From the NCBI GenBank assembly GCA_002897995.1, contig BDTT01000023.1, forward strand, positions 1 to 54,921: a stretch of 54,921 bases of DNA, written 5' to 3'. Source of the stretch: a bacterium BMS3Bbin10. Its GTDB lineage: Bacteria; Pseudomonadota; Alphaproteobacteria; Rhizobiales; Methyloligellaceae. Position numbers and translations under genes: made by a program. The notes below the pieces were generated by a model. That model had not been told where the DNA came from. It made no database searches and saw only the letters and a program-made list of their open reading frames with translations. Positions 31,910 through 41,429 of the stretch are shown one piece after another; positions within the stretch are counted from its first letter, which is position 1, and each line of letters begins with the position of its first letter.

Positions 31910-34663
31910 ATGCCGCCGCCGCTCAGCGTCACGGGTTCACAACAACACCAGATGCTCGGAATGAGCACCTTCGCGTTCTCGATGTGCTTTGCGGTGTGGA
32001 CAATCTTCTCGATCATCGGCGTGAAGATCAAACAGGATCTGGGGTTGTCCGATAGCGAGTTCGGCGTGTTGGTGGCGACGCCGATTTTGACCGGCTCGCT
32101 CAGCCGCATCTTCCTCGGTATCTGGACCGACCAATATGGCGGCCGGACAGTTTTTACCGCGGTGATGTTGCTCACCGCGATTGCGACATGGCTGTTGTCG
32201 ACGGTGTCGACTTACCCGATGTTCCTGCTTGCCGCCCTGGGGGTGGGGCTGGCGGGCGGTTCGTTTGCCGTCGGCATCGCCTATGTCTCCAAATGGTATG
32301 GCCAGGAAAAACAGGGCACGGCGCTCGGCATTTTCGGCGTGGGCAATGTCGGCGCGGCGGCCACCAATTTCGGCGCGCCGTTTCTCTTGCTGGCGTTTGG
32401 CTGGGAGCAAACAGCGCAGATTTACGCGGTTGTCCTGGCGCTGACGGCTGTTGTTTTCTATGCGTTCACGAAGGATGACCCGGCGATCGTGGCCCGGCGG
32501 GCAAGAGGCGAAAAGCCGCGCAGCACGCTGCTGGAACTGGAGCCCCTCAAGAACATTCAGGTCTGGCGCTTCGCGCTTTATTATTTCTTCGTGTTCGGCG
32601 CTTTCGTGGCGCTGGCGCTTTGGCTGCCGCGCTATCTCATCGGCGTCTACGGCCTCGACATCAAGACCGCGGGCATGCTGGCCGCTTTTTACGCGGTGCC
32701 GGCCAGTCTGTTCCGCGCCTATGGCGGGCATTTGTCCGACAAGTATGGCGCCCGCACGGTGATGTACTGGACATTCGGCGTGGCGGCGGCCGTCACCTTT
32801 ATGCTGTCCTATCCCAATACCGACTACATCATCCACGGCATTCGCGGGCCGATCACCTTCTCCACCAGCATGGGGCTCGTCCCGTTCGTGATCCTGATCT
32901 TCATTCTCGGCTTCTTCATGTCGCTCGGCAAAGCCGCCGTCTACAAGCACATCCCCGTTTATTATCCCGATCATATTGGTTCGGTCGGCGGGCTCGTCGG
33001 CCTGATCGGCGGCCTGGGCGGCTTCTTCCTGCCGATCGCCTTCGGCGTGATGCTTGACCTCACGGGTGTATGGACCAGCAGCTTCATGCTGCTGTTCGGC
33101 CTCGTGTCCGGTGCGCTTCTATGGATGCATTTCTCCATCCGGAATATGGAACGTGCGGCCTCGCCGGAGGATCTGGACCTCCTGCCGCAGCTTCCCGAAA
33201 TGCAGCCCATCCACATGAAGAAGCATTCCAAAGCTCTCAGCCCGGTTCTCGAAGACTGGCGTCCGGACGACAAGAAGTTCTGGGAAACCAAGGGAGAAAA
33301 GATTGCCAGGCGCAATCTGTGGATCTCGGTTCCCTGTCTGCTGCTGGCCTTCTCCGTCTGGCTGGTGTGGAGCGTGGTGGTGGCCAAGCTGCCGACGATC
33401 GGCTTCAAATATTCGACCGATCAGCTGTTCTGGCTGGCGGCGCTGCCGGGACTTTCGGGCGCCACTTTAAGGATTTTCTACTCCTTCATGGTGCCGATAT
33501 TCGGCGGGCGGCTATGGACGACCGTGACGACCGCGTCGCTGCTGATCCCGGCCTTCGGCATGGGGTATGCGGTGCAGAATCCCGAAACGCCCTATCCGAT
33601 GTTCCTGATTCTGGCGCTGTTATGCGGCCTTGGCGGCGGCAACTTCGCCTCGTCCATGGCCAATATCAGCTTCTTCTTTCCCAGGGCCCAGAAGGGCAAT
33701 GCGCTGGCGCTGAATGCCGGGCTCGGAAATGCGGGTGTCTCCGTCATGCAGTTCCTGGTGCCGATTGTCGTGACCATCGGCGTGTTCGGCGCCATTGGCG
33801 GCGAGCCGCAGGTGACTTCCCAGGGCACGCAGGTCTGGTTGCAGAATGCCGGGTTCATCTGGGTGCCGTTCCTGATCATCGCGACCCTCGCCGCCTGGTT
33901 CGGCATGAACGACATCGCGTCCGCGAAAGCTTCCTTCAAGGAACAGTCGATCATTTTCACGCGCAAGCACAACTGGATCATGTGCTGGCTCTATACCGGA
34001 ACCTTCGGCTCCTTCATCGGCTATTCGGCGGGCTTCCCGCTCCTGGCCAAGACCCAGTTCCCGGACGTGGAGTCCCTGCAATATGTGTTCCTGGGTCCGC
34101 TGGTCGGCGCGTTGAGCCGCGCGGCGACGGGCTGGGTGTCGGATAAATATGGCGGTGGCCGGGTCACCTTCTGGACGTTCCTCGTAATGATCGGCGCTGT
34201 CGGCGGCGTGCTCTATTTCCTCGCCGCCAAGGATCAGCCGGGCGCGTTCTGGGGCTTCTTCGCGATGTTCATGGTGCTGTTCTTCGCCACCGGCATCGGC
34301 AATGCCTCAACCTTCCAGATGATCCCGGTGATGATGCGGCTGGAGATCGACCGGCTGATGCCGGGGCTCTCCGCGCCCGAGCGCGTGCGGCAGGCCGAAA
34401 AAGAGTCGGCGGCCATTATCGGCTTCACCTCGGCGATCGCAGCCTATGGGGCCTTCTTCATCCCGAAGGCCTATGGCTCATCGATTTCGCTGACCGGAGG
34501 ACCTGAAGCCGCCCTGTGGGCTTTCATGATCTTCTATGTGAGTTGCGCGGCGATCACCTGGTACGTCTACACACGCCGCGGCGGGCTTCTGCACGACACC
34601 GAGCGCGGCACGGGCCGCCCCGCCCCGCGCCGCCGCGGGGCTCCCCGCAAAGCCAGAGCCTGA
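31910..34663 (+). CDS. narK: NarK1-NarK2 fusion nitrate/nitrite transporter
   Basis: 917 residues from ATG 31910, with GAGGAGAG about six bases upstream. It consists of two complete MFS halves of about 12 spans each, joined by a hydrophilic linker near residue 430. The N-half has the NarK1-type signature GGSFAVGIAYVSKWYGQEKQ with GNVGAAATNFGAP. The C-half has the NarK2-type signature GGGNFASSMANISFFFPRAQ with GLGNAGVSVMQF. NarK1 units behave as proton-linked nitrate importers and NarK2 units as nitrate/nitrite antiporters; this fusion is known from Paracoccus. First gene of narKGHJI, 18 bases before narG. Confidence 0.96.
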   Translation: MPPPLSVTGSQQHQMLGMSTFAFSMCFAVWTIFSIIGVKIKQDLGLSDSEFGVLVATPILTGSLSRIFLGIWTDQYGGRTVFTAVMLLTAIATWLLSTVSTYPMFLLAALGVGLAGGSFAVGIAYVSKWYGQEKQGTALGIFGVGNVGAAATNFGAPFLLLAFGWEQTAQIYAVVLALTAVVFYAFTKDDPAIVARRARGEKPRSTLLELEPLKNIQVWRFALYYFFVFGAFVALALWLPRYLIGVYGLDIKTAGMLAAFYAVPASLFRAYGGHLSDKYGARTVMYWTFGVAAAVTFMLSYPNTDYIIHGIRGPITFSTSMGLVPFVILIFILGFFMSLGKAAVYKHIPVYYPDHIGSVGGLVGLIGGLGGFFLPIAFGVMLDLTGVWTSSFMLLFGLVSGALLWMHFSIRNMERAASPEDLDLLPQLPEMQPIHMKKHSKALSPVLEDWRPDDKKFWETKGEKIARRNLWISVPCLLLAFSVWLVWSVVVAKLPTIGFKYSTDQLFWLAALPGLSGATLRIFYSFMVPIFGGRLWTTVTTASLLIPAFGMGYAVQNPETPYPMFLILALLCGLGGGNFASSMANISFFFPRAQKGNALALNAGLGNAGVSVMQFLVPIVVTIGVFGAIGGEPQVTSQGTQVWLQNAGFIWVPFLIIATLAAWFGMNDIASAKASFKEQSIIFTRKHNWIMCWLYTGTFGSFIGYSAGFPLLAKTQFPDVESLQYVFLGPLVGALSRAATGWVSDKYGGGRVTFWTFLVMIGAVGGVLYFLAAKDQPGAFWGFFAMFMVLFFATGIGNASTFQMIPVMMRLEIDRLMPGLSAPERVRQAEKESAAIIGFTSAIAAYGAFFIPKAYGSSISLTGGPEAALWAFMIFYVSCAAITWYVYTRRGGLLHDTERGTGRPAPRRRGAPRKARA

Positions 34664-34681
34664 GACCGGAGAGAATAAGAT

Positions 34682-37600
34682 ATGAGTCATCTGCTCGACC
34701 GACTGAACTTTCTTAGCCGAAAGAGCGAAGGCACCTTCGCGGACGGCCATGGTGTGACCCTGCGCGAGGACCGGGGCTGGGAGGACGCCTACCGCAAGCG
34801 CTGGCAGCATGACAAGATCGTGCGCTCGACCCATGGCGTGAACTGCACCGGGTCCTGCTCCTGGAAGATTTACGTGAAGGGCGGGATCGTCACCTGGGAA
34901 ACCCAGCAGACGGACTATCCGCGCACACGGCCCGATCTGCCGAACCATGAGCCGCGCGGCTGCGCGCGGGGCGCCAGCTATTCCTGGTATCTCTATTCCG
35001 GCAACCGGCTGAAATATCCGCTGATCCGTGCCCGCCTCATGAAGGCTTGGCGCCAGGAGCGGGCGACGAAGAAGCCGGTCGCGGCGTGGAAGTCGGTCGT
35101 CGAGAACAAGGCGACGCGCGACAGCTACACGAAAATGCGCGGTCATGGCGGGTTCATCCGGGCGACCTGGGATGAAGTGAACGAGATCATCGCCGCCGCC
35201 AACGCCTATACGGCCAGGACCTACGGCCCGGACCGCGTCATGGGATTTTCGCCAATCCCGGCCATGTCCATGGTCTCCTATGCTGCGGGCTCGCGCTATC
35301 TCTCGCTGCTCGGCGGCGTGTGCATGTCCTTCTATGACTGGTATTGCGATTTGCCTCCCGCCAGCCCGCAGACCTGGGGCGAACAGACGGACGTGCCGGA
35401 ATCGGCCGACTGGTACAATTCAGGCTTCCTGATGCTGTGGGGCTCGAACGTGCCGCAGACGCGCACCCCCGACGCGCATTTCTATACCGAAGTCCGCTAC
35501 AAGGGCGCCAAGAGCGTTGTTGTTTCGCCGGACTATTCGGAAGCCTCGAAATTCGCCGATGTCTGGCTGCATCCCCAGCAGGGCACCGACGCCGCGCTGG
35601 CCATGGCCATGGGCCATGTCATCCTGCGCGAGTTCCATCTCGACCGGAACGTTCCTTATTTTCAGGACTACGTAAAACGCTACACCGACATGCCCAATCT
35701 GGTGCGGCTGGTGAAACAGGATGGCCACTATGTGCCGGAGCGCCTGCTGCGCGCCTCCGACATCAAAGGCACCCTGAAGGAAAAGAACAACCCGGAATGG
35801 AAGACGCTGGCCATCGATGCGCGCAGCGGCAACATCGTCGCGCCGCTGGGATCGGTTGGCTTCCGCTGGGGCGAGAAGGGCAAGTGGAACCTGGAGAGCA
35901 GGGACGGGTCCGGGAAGGATATCGACCTCAAACTGACCCTCATCGCCAAAAAGGACCGGGACGACGTCGCCGACGTGGCGTTCCCCTATTTTGGCAACCG
36001 CGAGCATGATCATTTTGACGGCACCGACCATGCCTCGACGCTGGTGCGCAAAGTCCCGGCGAAAAAAGTCAAGCTCAAGGACGGCGAAGCGCTGGTTGCG
36101 ACCGTCTATGATTTGTTCATGGCCAATTACGGCCTCGACCGGGGTCTGGGCGGGGAAAACACCGCAAAAGACTTCAAGGCCAATGAGCCCTACACGCCGG
36201 CCTGGGCGGAACGCATTACCGGCGTGCCCGCCGGACAGATCATAGAGGTGGCGCGCGGCTTTGCCTCTAATGCGGAAGTGACCAACGGCAAGTCCATGGT
36301 CATTCTCGGCGCCGGACTGAACCACTGGTATCACATGGACATGAACTACCGGGGGATCATCAATCTCCTGGTGATGTGCGGCTGCGTCGGCCAGTCGGGC
36401 GGGGGCTGGTCGCATTATGTGGGGCAGGAGAAACTGCGCCCGCAGACGGGCTGGCTGCCCTTGGCATTCGGCCTCGACTGGAACCGGCCGCCCCGGCATA
36501 TGAATTCGACCTCCTGCTTCTACGCCCACACCGACCAGTGGCGCTATGAAACGCTGGAAATGAAGGAAATATTGTCGCCGACGGCGCCCGCGGGTTCGTG
36601 GGAGGGGTCGCCCATCGACTATAATGTGCGGGCCGAGCGCATGGGCTGGCTGCCCTCCGCCCCGCAGCTTGAAACCAATCCCCTTGAGGTGGCGAAAGCC
36701 GCTAAAAAAGCGGGCAAGGACCCGAAGGACTATGTGGTCGAGCAGCTCAAATCCGGCAAGCTCAATATGTCCTGCGATGACCCGGACAATCCGAAGAACT
36801 GGCCGCGCAACCTGTTTGTCTGGCGCTCCAACCTGCTGGGGTCATCGGGCAAGGGGCATGAGTATTTCCTCAAGCATCTGCTCGGCACGTCCCATGGCGT
36901 GCAGGGCAAGGATCTGGGCGAAGACGGCGGTGTGAAGCCCGAAGAAGTCGTCTGGCATGAAGAAGCACCGGAGGGAAAGCTCGATTTGCTGGTGACGCTC
37001 GACTTCCGCATGTCGACGACGTGTATGTATTCCGACATCGTTCTGCCCACCGCCACCTGGTATGAGAAAAACGACCTCAACACCTCCGACATGCATCCCT
37101 TCATCCATCCGCTGACGGCGGCGATCGATCCGGTTTGGGAAAGCCGGAGCGACTGGGATATCTATAAGGGCCTTGCCGAGAAATTCTCCGAAGTCGCGCC
37201 CGAGGTGCTCGGGGTGGAAACCGATGTGGTGCTGGTCCCGATCCTGCACGACACCCCCGGCGAGATGGCCCAGGCGCTTGACGTGAAGGACTGGAAAAGG
37301 GGCGAATGCGAGCCCGTGCCCGGCAAGACCATGCCGCAGATCGCCGTGATCGAACGCAATTACCCGGACCTCTATAAGCGTTTCACCGCGCTCGGGCCGC
37401 TCATGAACAAGCTCGGCAATGGCGGCAAGGGCGTCGCCTGGAACACCGAACATGAAGTCGAGTTGCTCGGCCAGCTCAACGGGGTCGTGACGGAGGACGG
37501 CCCCACCAAGGGCATGCCGCGCATCGAGACGGATATCGATGCGTCGGAAGTCATCCTCATGCTGGCGCCCGAAACCAATGGCGAGGTCGCGGTCAAGGCG

Positions 37601-38428
37601 TGGGAGTCCCTGAGCCAGACAACAGGGCGCGAACATGCCCATCTGGCGCTCCCCAAGGAGGATGAAAAAATCCGCTTCCGCGATGTGGTCGCACAACCGC
37701 GAAAGATCATTTCCTCGCCCATATGGTCGGGCCTTGAGTCGGAGAAGGTCTGCTACAACGCCGGCTATACCAACGTCCATGAGCTGATCCCCTGGCGCAC
37801 GCTGACAGGACGCCAGCAGCTTTATCAGGATCATTTATGGATGCGGGCCTTTGGCGAAGGCTTCTGCGTTTACCGCCCGCCCATCGACACCAAATCGGTG
37901 AACCCGGTGATCGAGGAGAAGGACAACGGCTCTCCGCAGCTGGTGCTGAACTTCATTACCCCGCATCAGAAATGGGGCATCCACTCCACCTATACGGACA
38001 ATCTGCTGATGCTCACCCTCAGCCGCGGCGGTCCCATCGTCTGGCTCAGCGAAATCGACGCCCTGAAGGCCGGCATCGTCGATAACGACTGGGTGGAGGC
38101 CTACAACGCCAACGGCGCGCTGGTTGCGCGCGCGGTCGTCTCCCAGCGGATCAGGGAGGGGACGATTTTCATGTATCACGCGCAGGAGAAGATCGTGAAT
38201 GTGCCGGGCTCGGAAATTACCGGCCTGCGCGGCGGCATCCACAATTCGGTGACCCGCGCCACGATCAAACCCACCCACATGATCGGCGGTTACGCCCAGC
38301 AGTCCTACGGCTTCAACTATTACGGCACGGTCGGGTCCAACCGGGACGAGTTTGTGATCGTTCGCAAGATGGAAAATGTCGATTGGCTGGAGCGCCCGGC
38401 CGCCGACGCATTGGAGGTGCCGGCATGA
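34682..38428 (+). CDS. narG: Respiratory nitrate reductase alpha subunit
   Basis: 1248 residues, the usual NarG size. The FS0 [4Fe-4S] ligands His51, Cys55, Cys59 and Cys94 (HGVNCTGSC; PRGCARGA) and the molybdenum-binding Asp in FYDWYCDLPPASPQ (Asp223) are in place. It contains the Mo-bis-MGD cofactor and reduces nitrate to nitrite on the cytosolic face of the membrane. No cleaved Tat signal, as expected for membrane-bound Nar. GGAGAG precedes ATG. It overlaps narH by four bases. Confidence 0.99.
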   Translation: MSHLLDRLNFLSRKSEGTFADGHGVTLREDRGWEDAYRKRWQHDKIVRSTHGVNCTGSCSWKIYVKGGIVTWETQQTDYPRTRPDLPNHEPRGCARGASYSWYLYSGNRLKYPLIRARLMKAWRQERATKKPVAAWKSVVENKATRDSYTKMRGHGGFIRATWDEVNEIIAAANAYTARTYGPDRVMGFSPIPAMSMVSYAAGSRYLSLLGGVCMSFYDWYCDLPPASPQTWGEQTDVPESADWYNSGFLMLWGSNVPQTRTPDAHFYTEVRYKGAKSVVVSPDYSEASKFADVWLHPQQGTDAALAMAMGHVILREFHLDRNVPYFQDYVKRYTDMPNLVRLVKQDGHYVPERLLRASDIKGTLKEKNNPEWKTLAIDARSGNIVAPLGSVGFRWGEKGKWNLESRDGSGKDIDLKLTLIAKKDRDDVADVAFPYFGNREHDHFDGTDHASTLVRKVPAKKVKLKDGEALVATVYDLFMANYGLDRGLGGENTAKDFKANEPYTPAWAERITGVPAGQIIEVARGFASNAEVTNGKSMVILGAGLNHWYHMDMNYRGIINLLVMCGCVGQSGGGWSHYVGQEKLRPQTGWLPLAFGLDWNRPPRHMNSTSCFYAHTDQWRYETLEMKEILSPTAPAGSWEGSPIDYNVRAERMGWLPSAPQLETNPLEVAKAAKKAGKDPKDYVVEQLKSGKLNMSCDDPDNPKNWPRNLFVWRSNLLGSSGKGHEYFLKHLLGTSHGVQGKDLGEDGGVKPEEVVWHEEAPEGKLDLLVTLDFRMSTTCMYSDIVLPTATWYEKNDLNTSDMHPFIHPLTAAIDPVWESRSDWDIYKGLAEKFSEVAPEVLGVETDVVLVPILHDTPGEMAQALDVKDWKRGECEPVPGKTMPQIAVIERNYPDLYKRFTALGPLMNKLGNGGKGVAWNTEHEVELLGQLNGVVTEDGPTKGMPRIETDIDASEVILMLAPETNGEVAVKAWESLSQTTGREHAHLALPKEDEKIRFRDVVAQPRKIISSPIWSGLESEKVCYNAGYTNVHELIPWRTLTGRQQLYQDHLWMRAFGEGFCVYRPPIDTKSVNPVIEEKDNGSPQLVLNFITPHQKWGIHSTYTDNLLMLTLSRGGPIVWLSEIDALKAGIVDNDWVEAYNANGALVARAVVSQRIREGTIFMYHAQEKIVNVPGSEITGLRGGIHNSVTRATIKPTHMIGGYAQQSYGFNYYGTVGSNRDEFVIVRKMENVDWLERPAADALEVPA

Positions 38429-39951
38429 AGATACGCGCGCAAATCGGCATGGTGCTCAATCTCGACAAATGCATCGGCTGCCATACCTGCTCGGTGACGT
38501 GCAAGAATGTATGGACCAGCCGCGAGGGCATGGAATATGCCTGGTTCAATAACGTCGAAACCAAGCCCGGCATCGGCTACCCGAAAAACTGGGAAGACCA
38601 GGAGAAATGGAACGGCGGCTGGGAGCGCAAGCCCAATGGCGGGCTCCAGCCCAAGATGGGGTCGAAGCTCTCGATATTGTCGAAGATTTTCGCCAATCCG
38701 GACCTGCCCGAGATCGACGATTATTACGAGCCCTTCACCTTCGATTACGAACATTTGCAAACGGCCAAAGAGTCCGAAGCCATGCCCACCGCGCGGCCGC
38801 GTTCGCTCATTTCCGGCGAGCGGATGGAGAAGATCGAATGGGGGCCGAACTGGGAGGAAATCCTTGGCGGCGAATTTGCCAAGCGCTCTCATGACATCAA
38901 TTTCGAGGGCGTGCAGAAGGAAATCTACGGCGAGTTCGAAAACACCTTCATGATGTATCTGCCGCGTTTGTGCGAGCATTGCCTCAACCCCTCATGCGCC
39001 GCGGCCTGTCCGTCGGGCGCCATCTACAAGCGTGAGGAGGACGGCATTGTCCTCATCGATCAGGAGAAATGCCGCGGCTGGCGCATGTGCGTTTCGGCCT
39101 GCCCCTACAAGAAGATTTATTACAACTGGTCGAGCGGCAAGTCTGAAAAATGCACCTTCTGCTTCCCGCGCATCGAGGCGGGCGAGCCGACGGTGTGCTC
39201 TGAAACCTGTGTCGGGCGCATCCGTTATCTGGGCGTTGTTCTGTATGACGCAGACCGGATCGCGGAGGCCGCGTCCGCCGAGGACGAGCAGGATTTATAC
39301 GAGGCCCAGCTCGGCATCTTCCTTAACCCGCAAGACCCCGGCGTCATCAAACAGGCGCGAAAAGACGGCGTTCCCGATGCCTGGCTGGAAGCGGCGAAGA
39401 AATCGCCGGTCTACAAGATGGCGATGGACTGGAAGATCGCCTTCCCGCTGCACCCTGAATACCGCACGCTGCCGATGGTCTGGTACGTGCCGCCCCTGTC
39501 GCCCATCCAGGCGGCGGCGGAAGCGGGAACCATCGCCACCGATGCAGCCATGCCGGATGTCCGCTCGCTTCGCATCCCCGTGCGCTATCTCGCCAATTTG
39601 CTGACCGCGGGCAAGGAAGAGCCGGTCATCTTGGGGCTGGAGCGGATGCTGGCCATGCGCGCCTATATGCGGGCCAAAACGATCCTGGGCAAACCCAACC
39701 GCGCCGTCGCCAAGCGCGTCGGCCTCACCGGGAGCCAGATCGAGGAGATGTATCACATCATGGCCATCGCCAATTACGAGGACCGCTATGTGATCCCCAC
39801 CTCTCACCGGGAAGCTGGCGAAGACGCATTCGATCTGCGCGGCGGCTGCGGCTTCAGCTTCGGCAATGGCTGCTCGGGCGGAACATCGGACGCCGATCTG
39901 TTCGGCGCGGGGCCGCGCAAAAAGCTGACCACCCCGACGGAGGCGTTTTAG
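38425..39951 (+). CDS. narH: Respiratory nitrate reductase beta subunit
   Basis: 508 residues from ATG 38425 (ATGA overlap with narG; GGAGG upstream). Four ferredoxin-like Cys groups: CIGCHTCSVTCKNVW (Cys16, 19, 22, 26), CEHCLNPSCAAACPSG, CRGWRMCVSACPYKK with Trp in the second Cys position (the [3Fe-4S] cluster), and CTFCFPRI with CSETCVGR. It carries electrons from NarI haem to NarG. Complete and normal in length. Confidence 0.99.
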   Translation: MKIRAQIGMVLNLDKCIGCHTCSVTCKNVWTSREGMEYAWFNNVETKPGIGYPKNWEDQEKWNGGWERKPNGGLQPKMGSKLSILSKIFANPDLPEIDDYYEPFTFDYEHLQTAKESEAMPTARPRSLISGERMEKIEWGPNWEEILGGEFAKRSHDINFEGVQKEIYGEFENTFMMYLPRLCEHCLNPSCAAACPSGAIYKREEDGIVLIDQEKCRGWRMCVSACPYKKIYYNWSSGKSEKCTFCFPRIEAGEPTVCSETCVGRIRYLGVVLYDADRIAEAASAEDEQDLYEAQLGIFLNPQDPGVIKQARKDGVPDAWLEAAKKSPVYKMAMDWKIAFPLHPEYRTLPMVWYVPPLSPIQAAAEAGTIATDAAMPDVRSLRIPVRYLANLLTAGKEEPVILGLERMLAMRAYMRAKTILGKPNRAVAKRVGLTGSQIEEMYHIMAIANYEDRYVIPTSHREAGEDAFDLRGGCGFSFGNGCSGGTSDADLFGAGPRKKLTTPTEAF

Positions 39952-39952
39952 G

Positions 39953-40675
39953 ATGATCCGGACCTTCAAGGTTCTCTCCCTGCTGCTCACTTATCCGACA
40001 CAGGAAATCAAGGCGGGCGCGGGCGAATTGAGCGCGGCAATCGAAAAAGAAGCCCTGCTTCCCAAGCGGCATATGGCGCTCCTGAACAAGCTGATAACCG
40101 AGATAGAGACCCGGGATATCTACGATCTGCAGGAGCGCTATGTGCTGCTGTTCGACCGTACGCGCTTCCTGTCGCTGCATATGTTCGAGCATGTGCATGG
40201 CGAGGGAAGCGACCGGGGCCAGGCGATGCTCGATCTCAAAGAGCTCTATGAGAAACACGGGCTTGACATCGCCGCGTCCGAGCTGCCGGATTTTCTACCC
40301 CTGTTTCTGGAGTTTCTGTCCACAAGACCTCTTGAGGATGCGCGCGAGCTTCTGAACCAGCCGCTCCATATCATCGCCGGGTTGCGCGAGCGCCTGCACA
40401 AGCGCGGCAGCGTCTATGCCTCCGCATTCCGGGCGCTGGAGTCGATCGCATCGGGAACACCGTCAGCCGGTCTCCTCAAGGATTTCCTGAGCGCGGCGGA
40501 AGATGACCCGGAAGATTTCGGGCAGCTGGATGAATCCTGGGAGGATGAACCGGTGGTGTTCGGACCTGGCGCCGCATCGCAATCGGACGGGTGCAACCCG
40601 AACCGTATCGCCACCCGGCTGCGCGCGGCCCGGCGCCCGGCGTCCGCCCCCGGCATCGGTAGCGGCGGCAATTGA
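39953..40675 (+). CDS. narJ: Nitrate reductase molybdenum cofactor assembly chaperone
   Basis: 240 residues. TorD/NarJ-family helical chaperone with FKVLSLLLTYPTQE at the start and RFLSLHMFEHVHGEGSDRGQ in the core, the most conserved NarJ segment. It binds the NarG N-terminus and directs cofactor insertion and membrane assembly. It begins one base after narH. The last about 40 residues, rich in Ala, Arg and Pro, are poorly conserved. Confidence 0.97.
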   Translation: MIRTFKVLSLLLTYPTQEIKAGAGELSAAIEKEALLPKRHMALLNKLITEIETRDIYDLQERYVLLFDRTRFLSLHMFEHVHGEGSDRGQAMLDLKELYEKHGLDIAASELPDFLPLFLEFLSTRPLEDARELLNQPLHIIAGLRERLHKRGSVYASAFRALESIASGTPSAGLLKDFLSAAEDDPEDFGQLDESWEDEPVVFGPGAASQSDGCNPNRIATRLRAARRPASAPGIGSGGN

Positions 40676-40685
40676 GGAGCACATC

Positions 40686-41378
40686 ATGAGCGACTGGATT
40701 AATACGCTGGTCTTCGGCATCTACCCCTATGTGGCCCTCACGGTCCTCGCCGTCGGGTCGATGATCCGTTATGACCGCGAACCCTATGGCTGGCGGTCCG
40801 GCTCAAGCCAGCTGCTGCGGCGCAAACAGCTGATGATGGGGTCCGTGCTGTTTCATGCGGGCGTGCTGATCGTGTTCTTTGGCCACGTGGTGGGGCTGCT
40901 CACTCCCATCCAGATCTTCGACTGGATGGGAGTGAGCCACAGCTTCAAGCAGATCATGGCGATAGTCGTTGGCGGCGTGGCGGGGGCCTTCGCGCTGCTC
41001 GGCGGGCTCATCCTGCTGCACCGGCGTCTGTCCGACGCCCGCATCCGCACGACATCGAGTTTCGGCGATATCGCCATCCTCGGGCTGCTGAATGTTCAGC
41101 TCATGCTCGGACTGGCGACCATCCTCGTTTCCATGCAGCATCTGGACGGGGAAGAAATGGTGCGCTTCATGAGCTGGGCGCAGGGCATCTTCACCTTCCA
41201 GGGCGATGCGGCCTCATACGTGGCCAACGCGCACTGGCTGTTCAGGGCGCATCTGTTCCTGGGGCTGACGATCTTTCTGGTGTTCCCCTTTACCCGGCTG
41301 GTGCACATGCTGAGCGCGCCTGTCCGCTATCTGTGGCGTCCGGGATACCAGATTGTCCGCAAACGCCAGGGGACTTAA
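40686..41378 (+). CDS. narI: Respiratory nitrate reductase gamma subunit (cytochrome b)
   Basis: 230 residues from ATG 40686, with GAGGAG upstream; longer frame starts lie inside narJ. Five membrane spans with haem-ligand histidines: His in LFHAGVLIVFFGHVVGL and in WLFRAHLFLGLTIFLVFPFTRLVHML. It oxidises quinol at the periplasmic side and passes electrons through two haems b to NarH. Last gene of the operon. Its stop codon touches the 52-bp dispersed repeat. Confidence 0.98.
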   Translation: MSDWINTLVFGIYPYVALTVLAVGSMIRYDREPYGWRSGSSQLLRRKQLMMGSVLFHAGVLIVFFGHVVGLLTPIQIFDWMGVSHSFKQIMAIVVGGVAGAFALLGGLILLHRRLSDARIRTTSSFGDIAILGLLNVQLMLGLATILVSMQHLDGEEMVRFMSWAQGIFTFQGDAASYVANAHWLFRAHLFLGLTIFLVFPFTRLVHMLSAPVRYLWRPGYQIVRKRQGT

Positions 41379-41429
41379 TACCAAGGGTCATTGATACTGA
41401 CTCATAGCCGATGCTTCGAGACGCGCCCT
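41378..41429. repeat. 52-bp dispersed repeat, copy 2
   Basis: Identical to 9972-10023. It begins inside the narI stop codon and ends inside the stop codon of the convergent NHL gene, filling the gap between them exactly. Unlike copy 1, the second inverted arm is absent. Confidence 0.9.
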
